Part shown: piece by piece, positions 27,469 through 36,207 of the stretch
How positions within the stretch are numbered: position 1 is the first letter of the stretch
How the letters are laid out: each line of letters opens with the position of its first letter
Assembly (NCBI GenBank): GCA_943789455.1
Contig: CALSUE010000002.1
Location: forward strand, 60,755-124,754
From: an uncultured Flavobacteriaceae bacterium
GTDB lineage: Bacteria; Bacteroidota; Bacteroidia; Flavobacteriales; Flavobacteriaceae
Direction of reading: 5' to 3'
Length of the DNA: 64,000 nt
Program-made: the position numbers and the translations under genes
The notes under the pieces: generated by a model
Databases searched by the model: none
What the model was told of the DNA's origin: nothing
The model's input: only the letters and a program-made list of their open reading frames with translations

Positions 27469-27565
27469 ATTTCTAGGGTTATTGGAATAAAAAATAACTA
27501 TATAATTGTATTTATTATCTGTTTGTTACAACAGGTTCGCACTTTAAGTTTTAAAAAAGGGGAAA

Positions 27566-27594
27566 TTTAAAAAGCTTCCTAATTCAGGAAGCTT
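27566..27594 (-). terminator. Terminator after ileS / DksA-like gene
   Basis: AAGCTTCCT (27572-27580) pairs with AGGAAGCTT (27586-27594) around a 5-nt loop. Read on the minus strand it is followed by a T-run. Confidence 0.85.
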
Positions 27595-27599
27595 ATATT

Positions 27600-27977
27600 T
27601 TATTGTCGCCTTTTTGCCTCAATACTTAAAGTGGCATGAGGAACTAACTTTAAACGTTCTTTCTGTATAAGTTTTCCTGTAACTCTACATACTCCATACG
27701 TTTTATTCTCAATTCTTATTAGTGCGTTATTTAAATCTCTTATAAATTTCTCTTGACGAATTGCTAATTGAACATTTGCTTCTTTACTCATTGTTTCAGA
27801 TCCTTCTTCAAAAGATTTAAACTGTGGAGAGGTGTCGTCTGTTCCGTTATTTAACCCATTTTTATAAGAGCTTTGTAATAGGGCAAGATCTTCTTCAGCT
27901 CTTTCTATTTTCTTTAGAATGATTTCTTTAAACTCTTGTAAATCTTCATCAGAATATTTGGTACTTGTATTCGACAT
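27600..27977 (-). CDS. DksA/TraR-family protein lacking the zinc-finger cysteines
   Basis: 125 residues. The N-terminal coiled coil (LQEFKEIILKKIERAEEDLALLQSSYK and the following helix) and the C-terminal globular end match DksA/TraR. In the zinc-finger region only Cys97 is kept (TYGVCRVTGKLI), and the second CxxC is replaced by SIEAK (118-122), so a C4 zinc site cannot form. Members of the family bind the RNA polymerase secondary channel and work with ppGpp. The acidic tip contains GTDDTSP. It lies 5 nt after ileS, so the two are co-transcribed and end at one terminator. Confidence 0.9.
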   Translation of the reverse strand: MSNTSTKYSDEDLQEFKEIILKKIERAEEDLALLQSSYKNGLNNGTDDTSPQFKSFEEGSETMSKEANVQLAIRQEKFIRDLNNALIRIENKTYGVCRVTGKLIQKERLKLVPHATLSIEAKRRQ

Positions 27978-27982
27978 GATTC

Positions 27983-30900
27983 TTACATTTTATAAATTAA
28001 TATTTTACTTTTGATGGTGTCAAACTCAATCGCTGTACCATCTATTAATTGATCAACAAAAACTAACTCATCAGTTAATGTTTCACTCATAATATACTCT
28101 TTATTTTTATTAATAGACTCTTCTAAATCCTCAGATTTTAAAACCGTTAATTTAATTCTATCTGTTACGTCAAGACCACTATCCTTTCTTACATTTTGAA
28201 TTCTATTAATCAACTCTCTAGCAATTCCTTCTTTTCTTAATTCTTCAGAAATGGTAACGTCTAATGCTACAGTAATTGAGCCTTCATTTGCGACCAACCA
28301 ACCTTCTATATCTTTAGATGATATTTCTACATCTGAAAGCTCTAAGTTAATCATTTTTCCATCAAGTTCGATAGGCATTTTCCCATCTAACTCTATCTTC
28401 AAAATATCTTCTTTTGTAAAGTTTCGAATATGATTAGCGATAAACTTCATTTCTTTCCCAAACTTGGGCCCCAAAGTTTTAAAGTTTGGTTTAATTTGTT
28501 TCACTAAGATATCTGAGGCATCCTCTAACAGAACAATCTCTTTGATATTTACTTCATGTTTTATGAGATTAGCTACAGCTAAAATTGATGACTTTTGTTC
28601 TGCATTTTCAACAGGAATCATTATTTTTTGTAAAGGCTGGCGAACTTTTATTTTTTCTTTTGCTCTTAATGACAGAACTAAAGAAGAAATAGTCTGTGCA
28701 TCTTCCATTTTACGTTCTAATGATTTGTCTATATAAGATGCTTCAAATACAGGAAAATCAGCTAAATGAATACTTTCAAAATTTTCTTTTTGAGAAACAG
28801 CATTCAAATCTAAATACAACTTATCCATAAAAAAAGGAGCAATAGGAGCTGCTAATTTTGAAATTGTAACCATACACGTATATAAAGTTTGGTAGGCTGA
28901 AATCTTATCTTGTTGATAATCTCCTTTCCAAAACCTTCTTCTACTTAAACGAACATACCAATTACTTAAATAGTCTTGAGTAAAATCTGAAATAGCCCTA
29001 GCAGCTCTAGTTGGTTCATACTCTTCATAGAACTTGTCTACTTTTTGAATTAGTGAATGTAATTCTGATAAAATCCATCGATCTAATTCCGGTCTTTCAT
29101 TAAGTTGGATATCATCTTCAGAATAAGAGAATCCATCAATATTTGTATACAATGTGAAAAATGAATACGTATTGTAAAGTGTTCCAAAAAACTTACGCTT
29201 TACTTCTTCAATACCGTCTTTATCAAATTTTAAATTATCCCAAGGGTTTGCATTAGAAATCATATACCATCGCGTAGCATCTGCACCATAGGTGTCTAGA
29301 GTTTCAAATGGATCTGCTGCATTCCCTAAACGTTTAGACATTTTTTGTCCATTTTTGTCTAGAACCAATCCGTTAGAAACAACATTTTTATAAGCTACAG
29401 AATCAAAAACCATCGTCCCTATAGCATGTAATGTATAAAACCAACCACGTGTCTGGTCTACACCCTCCGCTATAAAGTCTGCTGGATATGATGTGTTAGT
29501 GTCAATTAACGCTTTGTTTTCAAAAGGATAATGCCATTGAGCATAAGGCATTGAGCCAGAATCAAACCAAACATCTATCAAATCACTTTCTCGCTCCATC
29601 GGTTTTCCAGAAGGTGAAACCAAAATAATTTGGTCAACAATATTTTTATGAAGGTCTAATGTAGCATAGTTTTCATCGGACATATTCCCTACTTCAAAGT
29701 CAGCAAAAATATCTTCTTTGAGTATCCCAGCATCCATAGACTTCTTAATTTCAACTTTTAATTCAGCTACAGATCCAATACAAATTTCTTCTTTCTTATC
29801 CTCTGTTCTCCATATAGGTAAAGGAATACCCCAATAACGAGAACGTGATAAATTCCAGTCATTTGCATTTGCTAACCAATTTCCAAAACGTCCTTCTCCT
29901 GTTGAGGCTGGTTTCCAGTTAATTGTTTTATTGAGCTCATGCATGCGCTCTTTTACATCAGTAACTTTTATAAACCAAGAATCTAATGGATAATATAAAA
30001 TAGGCTTATCTGTTCTCCAACAATTTGGATAACTATGCTTGTATTTTTCAACCTTAAAGGCTTTGTTCTCCTGTTTTAATTTAATGGCAAGCTCAACATC
30101 TATTGATTTTTCTGGTGCTTCACCATCTTTATAATATTCGTTCTTTACATACTTTCCTCCAAACTCACCAAGTTCTTTAACAAATTTTCCTTGTAAATCT
30201 ACTAATGGAACTAAATTATCGTTCTCATCTTTAATTAACATTGGTGGAATTTCAGGTGAAGCTTGTTTTGCAACCATGGCATCATCTGCTCCAAAAGTAG
30301 GAGAGGTGTGAACAATTCCTGTTCCATCTTCTGTGGTTACAAAATCTCCAGAAATTACTCTAAATGCGTCTTGAGGATTATCATTAGGTAAAACATAAGG
30401 CAATAATTGCTCATATTTAATTCCTACTAAATCTTTTCCAACAAACTCCTTGATAATATAAAATGGAATTTTTTTATCTCCTGGATTGTAATCCTGTAAC
30501 TTTTCTATATGCTCTACTTGAATATTATTTTTCCCGCCAAATTGTTTAGTTATTAACTTTTTTGCAAGAACAACTTTTGTAGGCTCAAAAGTGTATTGAT
30601 TAAACGTATCTACCAATACATATTCTATTTTTGGACCAACAGTTAAGGCAGTGTTGCTTGGTAATGTCCAAGGTGTTGTTGTCCATGCTAAAAAATAGAC
30701 CTTTCCTTCATTTTGCAAAAAACTTGGCAGTGTTTCATTAATTGTCTTAAACTGAGCAACAACAGTGGTATCTGTTACATCTTGATATGTTCCAGGTTGA
30801 TTTAATTCGTGTGAACTTAATCCAGTACCTGCTTTTGGAGAATAGGGCTGAATTGTATACCCTTTATACATTAAATTCTTTTCATATATCTCCTTTAACA

Positions 30901-31390
30901 ACCACCAAACACTTTCCATATATTTAGGCTCGTAGGTTACATAGGGATCATCCATATTTACCCAATATCCCATTTTCTGAGTGAGATGGTTCCAGATGTC
31001 TGTATAACGCATAACCGCTTTTCTACATGCAGCATTATACTCTTCTACAGAAATAGTTTTTCCAATGTCTTCTTTTGTAATTCCAAGTTCTTTTTCAACA
31101 CCCAATTCAATAGGTAAGCCGTGAGTATCCCATCCTGCTTTCCTTTTTACTTGAAACCCCTTCATGGTTTTGTAACGTGGAAAAATATCTTTAATCGCTC
31201 TAGCTAAAACGTGATGAACTCCAGGTAATCCATTTGCCGAAGGTGGACCTTCAAAAAATACAAATGGCTTGCTTCCTTCTCGAATGGTCACACTTTTTTC
31301 GAAGATGTTATTATCTTCCCAATATTTGAGCATTTCATTTGCTACATTCGGTAAGTTAAGCCCTTTATATTCAGGAAACTTTGTACTCAT
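27983..31390 (-). CDS. ileS: Isoleucyl-tRNA synthetase
   Basis: A class I synthetase of 1135 residues, the size usual for Bacteroidota IleRS. The HIGH-type motif is in GLPGVHHVLAR (residues about 54-64), the editing domain has WTTTPWTLPSNTAL and GTGIVHTSPTFGADD, and KMSKR lies in NGQKMSKRLGNA. The tryptophan-rich class I signature CWRTDKPILYY and the anticodon-binding domain (ELDRWILSELHSL) follow. It charges tRNA-Ile and clears mischarged valine. No unusual insertion is seen here, in contrast to leuS. Confidence 0.97.
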   Translation of the reverse strand: MSTKFPEYKGLNLPNVANEMLKYWEDNNIFEKSVTIREGSKPFVFFEGPPSANGLPGVHHVLARAIKDIFPRYKTMKGFQVKRKAGWDTHGLPIELGVEKELGITKEDIGKTISVEEYNAACRKAVMRYTDIWNHLTQKMGYWVNMDDPYVTYEPKYMESVWWLLKEIYEKNLMYKGYTIQPYSPKAGTGLSSHELNQPGTYQDVTDTTVVAQFKTINETLPSFLQNEGKVYFLAWTTTPWTLPSNTALTVGPKIEYVLVDTFNQYTFEPTKVVLAKKLITKQFGGKNNIQVEHIEKLQDYNPGDKKIPFYIIKEFVGKDLVGIKYEQLLPYVLPNDNPQDAFRVISGDFVTTEDGTGIVHTSPTFGADDAMVAKQASPEIPPMLIKDENDNLVPLVDLQGKFVKELGEFGGKYVKNEYYKDGEAPEKSIDVELAIKLKQENKAFKVEKYKHSYPNCWRTDKPILYYPLDSWFIKVTDVKERMHELNKTINWKPASTGEGRFGNWLANANDWNLSRSRYWGIPLPIWRTEDKKEEICIGSVAELKVEIKKSMDAGILKEDIFADFEVGNMSDENYATLDLHKNIVDQIILVSPSGKPMERESDLIDVWFDSGSMPYAQWHYPFENKALIDTNTSYPADFIAEGVDQTRGWFYTLHAIGTMVFDSVAYKNVVSNGLVLDKNGQKMSKRLGNAADPFETLDTYGADATRWYMISNANPWDNLKFDKDGIEEVKRKFFGTLYNTYSFFTLYTNIDGFSYSEDDIQLNERPELDRWILSELHSLIQKVDKFYEEYEPTRAARAISDFTQDYLSNWYVRLSRRRFWKGDYQQDKISAYQTLYTCMVTISKLAAPIAPFFMDKLYLDLNAVSQKENFESIHLADFPVFEASYIDKSLERKMEDAQTISSLVLSLRAKEKIKVRQPLQKIMIPVENAEQKSSILAVANLIKHEVNIKEIVLLEDASDILVKQIKPNFKTLGPKFGKEMKFIANHIRNFTKEDILKIELDGKMPIELDGKMINLELSDVEISSKDIEGWLVANEGSITVALDVTISEELRKEGIARELINRIQNVRKDSGLDVTDRIKLTVLKSEDLEESINKNKEYIMSETLTDELVFVDQLIDGTAIEFDTIKSKILIYKM

Positions 31391-31538
31391 AAATAACTAT
31401 TTCTAATAAGAATGCGAAAATACATATTTTCCAGTAATTCCATATCCTTGTTTTATAAAAGAATTGAAGTAGAACTTAGTTCTTCACTAAGATTACATGC
31501 TATAATATAATTTTAAAAAAATAAACTCTTTACATTAA

Positions 31539-32294
31539 TTAGCTAATCCCTCGCTCATTTTTTATGGCCTCATAGGCCTCCTGTATTCTTTGGAACTTCT
31601 CTTTAGCTCCTTTTAGATGTTCATCACCTAAACCAATTAATTTATCTGGATGGTATTTTTTTACCATTTTCCTGTAGGCGGTTTTTAATTCTGAGTCAGT
31701 TACTGATGTTTCTACTTCTAAAATTTTATAAGCACTGTCTGAAGACTTGTAGAACATCGCTTTAATAGATTCAAAATCGTATTGATTAACATATAAATAC
31801 CCTGCTATCTTTCTTATTTCATCTACCTCTATGTCAGAAACATACTCATCTGCTTTCGCTATTCCGAATAAAAAGTGAATTAACTGAAGTCTTGAGGAAT
31901 GAGGCATATGTTGACGGATTTGAATACAAACTTGCCTTGATGACACTTGCTTCTTCATCATCCCTTTAAATAATTGAAAAGCTTTGTTTGCTCTATCTTT
32001 ACCATACATGCCAACAAACTGACTTCTAACAAAATTTAATTCTCTTTCATCTACTTTTCCATCAGCTTTGATAACTACAGAAGCAAGTATTAATAAACTA
32101 ATTTCAAAATCACCACTTAAAGTTTGTGCTCTTTTTTGTTGAAAGTCTTTCTGATAATTTTGCTGTTCTTTTACAAAATCTTCATTGGTGAATTTATCTA
32201 CTACAGTTGCCGCTACGAAACCTAAAATAGCTCCGATAGGTCCTCCAAATGTAAATCCAATACCAGCTCCAAGCCATTTAGAAAAATTACTCAT
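31539..32294 (-). CDS. TerB-like and DnaJ-domain protein (DjlA-type)
   Basis: 251 residues. A glycine-rich N-terminal membrane-associated helix (WLGAGIGFTFGGPIGAILGF) is followed by a TerB-like helical domain (ISLLILASVVIKADGKVDERELNFV, repeated in IAKADEYVSDIEVDEI) with the acidic DGKVD motif. It ends in a J domain with the HPD tripeptide in MVKKYHPDKL. This is the DjlA co-chaperone layout: membrane-anchored, stimulating DnaK. It is divergent from bacilliredoxin. Confidence 0.9.
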   Translation of the reverse strand: MSNFSKWLGAGIGFTFGGPIGAILGFVAATVVDKFTNEDFVKEQQNYQKDFQQKRAQTLSGDFEISLLILASVVIKADGKVDERELNFVRSQFVGMYGKDRANKAFQLFKGMMKKQVSSRQVCIQIRQHMPHSSRLQLIHFLFGIAKADEYVSDIEVDEIRKIAGYLYVNQYDFESIKAMFYKSSDSAYKILEVETSVTDSELKTAYRKMVKKYHPDKLIGLGDEHLKGAKEKFQRIQEAYEAIKNERGIS

Positions 32295-32327
32295 CTTTTG
32301 TCATTTTTTGATCATCAAATATACTAT

Positions 32328-32355
32328 TTTGATTATGTTATATTCCTTATATTTG
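32328..32355 (+). promoter_or_regulatory. Promoter of the bacilliredoxin gene
   Basis: TTTG (32328-32331), a 16-nt spacer and TATATTTG (32348-32355), 21 nt before the ATG at 32377. Confidence 0.55.
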
Positions 32356-32376
32356 TAATCTAAATTTTAAAAAAAT

Positions 32377-32787
32377 ATGTACCCAGAAGAATTAGTAAAA
32401 CCAATGCGAGAAGAGCTCACAAAGAATGGTTTTTTAGCTTTATATTCATCAGAAGATGTAGATACTGCAATTGCAAAAAAAGGAACAACTCTAGTGATGG
32501 TTAATTCTGTTTGTGGTTGTGCTGCAGGAACAGCTAGACCAGGAGCAATTGCCTCATTACAATTTGATAAAAAACCAGATAACCTTACCACTGTTTTTGC
32601 AGGAGTTGATAAAGAATCTACACAAAAAGCAAGAGAACATATGGTTCCTTTTCCTCCATCATCACCTGCGGTGGCTTTATTTAAAGATGGTGAATTAGTT
32701 CATATGCTAGAGCGTCATCATATTGAAGGTAGATCAGCTCAAATGATTGCTGAAAACTTAGTGACTGCTTACAACGAATTTTGTTAA
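32377..32787 (+). CDS. Bacilliredoxin (BrxA/BrxB, YphP/YqiW family)
   Basis: A 136-residue thioredoxin-fold protein with the characteristic CGC active site (NSVCGCAAGTARPG, Cys46 and Cys48). Family members remove bacillithiol from S-bacillithiolated proteins; whether this organism makes bacillithiol cannot be seen here, though many Bacteroidota do. MVPFPPSSPAVALFKDGELVHMLERHHIEGR is the conserved second half. It ends before a strong terminator. Confidence 0.94.
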   Translation: MYPEELVKPMREELTKNGFLALYSSEDVDTAIAKKGTTLVMVNSVCGCAAGTARPGAIASLQFDKKPDNLTTVFAGVDKESTQKAREHMVPFPPSSPAVALFKDGELVHMLERHHIEGRSAQMIAENLVTAYNEFC

Positions 32788-32828
32788 TAAGGCACTATTT
32801 TTAAATTAGCTAATAAGAAATAATATGA

Positions 32829-32858
32829 AACCTACCTCTAATAGAGGTGGGTTTTTTA
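32829..32858 (+). terminator. Terminator after bacilliredoxin
   Basis: An 11-bp stem (32829-32839 with 32843-32853, one G-U pair) and 3-nt loop followed by a T-run. It lies directly before the HD-hydrolase gene. Confidence 0.88.
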
Positions 32859-32868
32859 TTTTTATACA

Positions 32869-33525
32869 ATGAACAAAAAGCAAATTATTCTAAATACAAT
32901 AGACTTTGTTAAAGAAACCCTTGAAGGGGCAGAAGGAGGGCATGATTGGTTTCATATTGAGCGCGTTTATAAAAATGCATTGCTCATAGCAAAAGACGAA
33001 AAAGTTGATCTTTTTATTGTTCAATTAGGAGCCTTATTGCATGACATTGCTGATGCAAAATTTTATGATGGAGATGAGTCTATTGGGCCAAAAAAAGCAC
33101 GAGAGTTTTTACTAAGTCAACAAGTAGAAGAAGAAGTTATTGCTCACATAGAAAATATTATATTGTTTATTTCTTATAAATCTTCTTTTGACCATAGCAA
33201 AAGTTTTAGCTCTCCAGAACTGAATGTGATTCAAGATGCAGATCGTTTAGATGCAATAGGAGCCATTGGTATTGCTAGATGTTTTAATTATGGTGGATTT
33301 AAAAACAGGGCATTATATGATCCAGAAATTGAGCCTAATTTAGAAATGACAAAAGAGCAATACAAAAAATCTAATGCGCCAACTATCAATCATTTTTATG
33401 AAAAATTATTACTACTAAAAGATCAGATGAATACAAAAACAGGGGAGCTTTTAGCCAAAGAAAGGCATGGGTATATGAAAGGGTTTCTTCTTCAATTTTT
33501 TGATGAGTGGAGTGGAGTTAAATAA
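32869..33525 (+). CDS. HD-domain phosphohydrolase (YedJ-like)
   Basis: 218 residues. The metal-binding HD motifs are visible: GHDWFHIERVY near residue 24, ALLHDIADAKF near residue 60, and the later Asp in VIQDADRLDAIGAIGIARC. This matches the YedJ-type HD family, predicted to hydrolyse nucleotide-like phosphate esters. The natural substrate is not known. The ATG at 32869 is 11 nt after the preceding terminator, so its promoter must overlap that region or read-through occurs. Confidence 0.88.
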   Translation: MNKKQIILNTIDFVKETLEGAEGGHDWFHIERVYKNALLIAKDEKVDLFIVQLGALLHDIADAKFYDGDESIGPKKAREFLLSQQVEEEVIAHIENIILFISYKSSFDHSKSFSSPELNVIQDADRLDAIGAIGIARCFNYGGFKNRALYDPEIEPNLEMTKEQYKKSNAPTINHFYEKLLLLKDQMNTKTGELLAKERHGYMKGFLLQFFDEWSGVK

Positions 33526-33540
33526 AAAGCAGAATTACTT

Positions 33541-33714
33541 TTAACTGACTTTTGCTACTTCTAAGGCTGTAAGCTTATATTCTAGAATAGCCAGCTCTTC
33601 TGCACCTTGTATAATCTCCTCTGCTGTTAACTTGTTACTAGAATTTATATGTTCTATAATTTCTTTACTTTTTACAGAATAATAGTCAATTGCTTTTTCA
33701 ATTTTATCGTTCAT
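33541..33714 (-). CDS. Small acidic helical protein of unknown function (57 aa)
   Basis: A 57-residue frame from ATG 33714, beginning MNDKIEKAIDYYSVKSKE and ending LEVAKVS. It is rich in Glu, Lys, Ile and Ala and would form two helices. It sits 12 nt downstream of the AraC-type regulator on the same strand, so it could be the second gene of that transcript. It fills an otherwise empty gap, keeps good flavobacterial codon use and has a normal ATG. I do not recognise a family. Confidence 0.6.
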   Translation of the reverse strand: MNDKIEKAIDYYSVKSKEIIEHINSSNKLTAEEIIQGAEELAILEYKLTALEVAKVS

Positions 33715-33726
33715 TTCTATTTTTTA

Positions 33727-34599
33727 TTATTGAATTAGACCTTTCATCTCTTTTCTGTATGAAGAAGCGTTTTTACCTGTTATCTCTTTGAATAATTTAT
33801 TAAAGTGTGAAAAGTTATTGAATCCACATTCATAACAAATATCTGTGATGCTCATATTGCTTTCAGACAATAATTTTGTAGCATGAACTACCCTATATTC
33901 ATTAACTAACTTGGTAAATGTTTTTCCTGTTACTTTTTTAAAATATCTACAAAAAGCAGGAATAGTCATTGTTGCTATGCTAGCAATCTCATGTAAACTA
34001 ATATGCTCTTTAAAATTAGTATTAATGTGTTTATAAATTATGTCTAGTTTAGAACTGTCTTGTAATTCTGTTTCTACAGCATAACCATCTACATTTAGAA
34101 TCGTATAATCTGATGTTTTGGAAAGTATATTTAAAATTTCTAAAAAAACAAGTAGTTTTTTAAAGCCTTTTTTTTCTACTAGTTTCTCAATTTTATAGCC
34201 AACTTTAATTTTAGTTTCTGAACCAAAGAGAATCCCTTTTTTAGAGCGTTCGAATAATTCCTTAATTTTTTTCATTTCTGGAATTTGAAAAAAGTCTTCA
34301 CCTAAGAAATCTTCCTTAAATTGAATTAGAGTTTCAAAGCCGTTGGTGGTTAGACGATCTGTAAAACCATTGTGAGGAAGATTTGGCCCAATTAATAACA
34401 ATTGACTGTTATTAAAATACGATAAATGATTTCCTATATGCCTCTTCCCTTGCCCTTTATTAACATAAACCAGTTCTAATTCTGGATGAAAATGCCAAGA
34501 AGCTTTATGTTTTTTTAAAAACTCCGTATGCTTTTTAACCAGCAACGAACTTCCAAAGCCTGGATCTACTTTTTCTAAAAATGGTTTCTTTTTATTCAT
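33727..34599 (-). CDS. AraC-family transcriptional regulator
   Basis: 290 residues. The N-terminal half is a cupin-type sensor (WHFHPELELVYVNKGQGKRHIGNHLSYF, GPNLPHNGF). The C-terminal 100 residues carry two helix-turn-helix motifs (LHEIASIATMTIPAFCRYFKKVTGKTF; SITDICYECGFNNFSHFNKLFKEITG). It is divergent from the secreted-protein gene at 34783 across about 180 nt, which is the natural place for an operator. The ligand is unknown; related flavobacterial regulators control carbohydrate or stress genes. Confidence 0.93.
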   Translation of the reverse strand: MNKKKPFLEKVDPGFGSSLLVKKHTEFLKKHKASWHFHPELELVYVNKGQGKRHIGNHLSYFNNSQLLLIGPNLPHNGFTDRLTTNGFETLIQFKEDFLGEDFFQIPEMKKIKELFERSKKGILFGSETKIKVGYKIEKLVEKKGFKKLLVFLEILNILSKTSDYTILNVDGYAVETELQDSSKLDIIYKHINTNFKEHISLHEIASIATMTIPAFCRYFKKVTGKTFTKLVNEYRVVHATKLLSESNMSITDICYECGFNNFSHFNKLFKEITGKNASSYRKEMKGLIQ

Positions 34600-34782
34600 T
34601 ATCTACAAAATTAAGATTTGAGACACATAGTTATATGAACAAAATTATCTAAAAACTACTCTATATTAACTAAATGCAGTGTAAAAATCATATAATAAGA
34701 TAATTATGAATATAAATATACCAATATTGTTGTTTTTCAAATGGCTAAATCAACACATCTTTGCAGTGTTAAATTTAAAACT

Positions 34783-35361
34783 ATGAGAAAAACTATAATT
34801 AAAATTTCATTAATAGCATTAATATTTGGTTCATTAACTGCTTATTCAAATGAAGTAAATTTAAAAAAAGAAGCCAAATTTAGTGCCAAAATAGAAGTAG
34901 ATAATGTAAAAAACAGACAGTTGTTATTTATTAAGAATACTTCAGGAAAAATTATTCATACAGAAATAATAAATCTTGAAAGAGCGACTCCTTACGAATT
35001 TGATTTTTCAGGCTTAGAAAATGGATACTATACCTTAGAAATAAATAAAGATTTCCAAATTGAAATAAAACCATTTACAATAATTTCAGGAGAAGTAATT
35101 TTCCATAAAAAAGGAGAAAAAACAATATTCAAACCCGTAATTAGAGCAGAAAAAAATAAAATTTTTATTTCTAAATTAAACTTTATTGAAACATCAATTC
35201 ATATATCTATTTATTATGAAAACGAAATCATATTCACTGATAATGTAAAAGGAGATTCAATTATTGAAAAAATTTATTCTCTTCAAAAAGAAAAAAAGGG
35301 GAGTTATAAAGTAATTACTATAGTAAACGATCGTAAATATACCAAGGAGTTCTCACTCTAG
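34783..35361 (+). CDS. Secreted protein of unknown function
   Basis: 192 residues from ATG 34783; an in-frame ATG at 34741 would place 14 extra residues before the signal peptide. The signal peptide MRKTIIKISLIALIFGSLTAYS is clear. The mature part has two beta-rich repeats (about 25-105 and 110-192), each with a core like LENGYYTLEINKDFQIEI and KKGSYKVITIVNDRKYTKEF. That resembles the secretion-associated or Ig-like modules of flavobacterial extracellular proteins, but I do not recognise a named family. It is divergent from the AraC gene and may be its target. Confidence 0.75.
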   Translation: MRKTIIKISLIALIFGSLTAYSNEVNLKKEAKFSAKIEVDNVKNRQLLFIKNTSGKIIHTEIINLERATPYEFDFSGLENGYYTLEINKDFQIEIKPFTIISGEVIFHKKGEKTIFKPVIRAEKNKIFISKLNFIETSIHISIYYENEIIFTDNVKGDSIIEKIYSLQKEKKGSYKVITIVNDRKYTKEFSL

Positions 35362-35388
35362 GGTTAACGAACGTAATTTTGATTTGTT

Positions 35389-35419
35389 TAGGCGAGCTTG
35401 TCATGGGGCTCGCTTTTTT
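35389..35419 (+). terminator. Terminator after the secreted-protein gene
   Basis: GGCGAGC (35391-35397) pairs with GCTCGCT (35408-35414, with a G-U pair) around a 10-nt loop, followed by a T-run. It touches the 3' end of the convergent enoyl-CoA hydratase gene. Confidence 0.8.
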
Positions 35420-36200
35420 ATTTGCCTGGAAATATAGCTTTTCTTTTTTCTAAGAATGCAGAAGTTCCCTCCTTAAAGTCTTGAGTTCCAAAACAATTTC
35501 CAAACTCATGTATTTCTATAGCATAGCCATTAACACCGTCCTTAAAATTAGCGTTAATTGCTTTAATTGCAGCCCCTATAGCCACTGATGAATTTCTCAT
35601 TATTCTGTTAGCTAATTTTTCTACTAATGGCATTAGTTCTTCTAAAGAACTAACATAATTTACCAACCCTGAGGCCAATGCTTTATCTGCGGTTATCATT
35701 CCAGCTGTCATGATTAACTCCATAGCTTTCCCTTTACCTACTAGCTGAGGTAAGCGTTGGGTTCCTCCATAACCTGGAATTACACCCAAAGACACCTCGG
35801 GTAGCCCCATTTTTGCATTATCAGATGCAACTCTGAAATGACAAGCCATCGCAAGTTCTAAACCACCTCCTAATGCAAAACCATTAATTGCAGCAATAAC
35901 AGGTTTAGAAAAATTTTCAATTAAATTAAATAATAACTCTTGCCCTTTAGCGGCTAATTTTCCTCCATTATCAACCGTAAAATTTGCAAATTCAGAAATA
36001 TCTGCTCCAGCTACAAATGCCTTTTCTCCACTTCCAGTTATTGCAATTACTTTTACAGAAATATCATCTTCTAAATTTATGAAAGCCTCATGTAACTCTT
36101 CAATGGTTTGTTTATTAAGAGCATTTAACTTTTTAGGTCTATTTATTGTAATAATTGCCAATCCTTCTCTCCTTGTACATAGAATATTTTCAAAATTCAT
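35418..36200 (-). CDS. Enoyl-CoA hydratase/isomerase family protein
   Basis: A 260-residue crotonase-fold enzyme. The oxyanion-hole segments VAGADISEFANF and GFALGGGLELAMAC are present, and both expected Glu positions are visible in GGLELA and LPEVSLGVIPGYGGTQRLP, indicating hydratase activity on 2-enoyl-CoA. It is most like short-chain enoyl-CoA (crotonyl-CoA) hydratases. It lies 7 nt after the sensor kinase gene on the same strand. Confidence 0.93.
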   Translation of the reverse strand: MNFENILCTRREGLAIITINRPKKLNALNKQTIEELHEAFINLEDDISVKVIAITGSGEKAFVAGADISEFANFTVDNGGKLAAKGQELLFNLIENFSKPVIAAINGFALGGGLELAMACHFRVASDNAKMGLPEVSLGVIPGYGGTQRLPQLVGKGKAMELIMTAGMITADKALASGLVNYVSSLEELMPLVEKLANRIMRNSSVAIGAAIKAINANFKDGVNGYAIEIHEFGNCFGTQDFKEGTSAFLEKRKAIFPGK

Positions 36201-36207
36201 CTTTTTA

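Noticed and set aside
32513..32698. Small frame inside the bacilliredoxin gene
   Set aside because: It lies within the well-conserved bacilliredoxin frame and shows no recognisable protein character.
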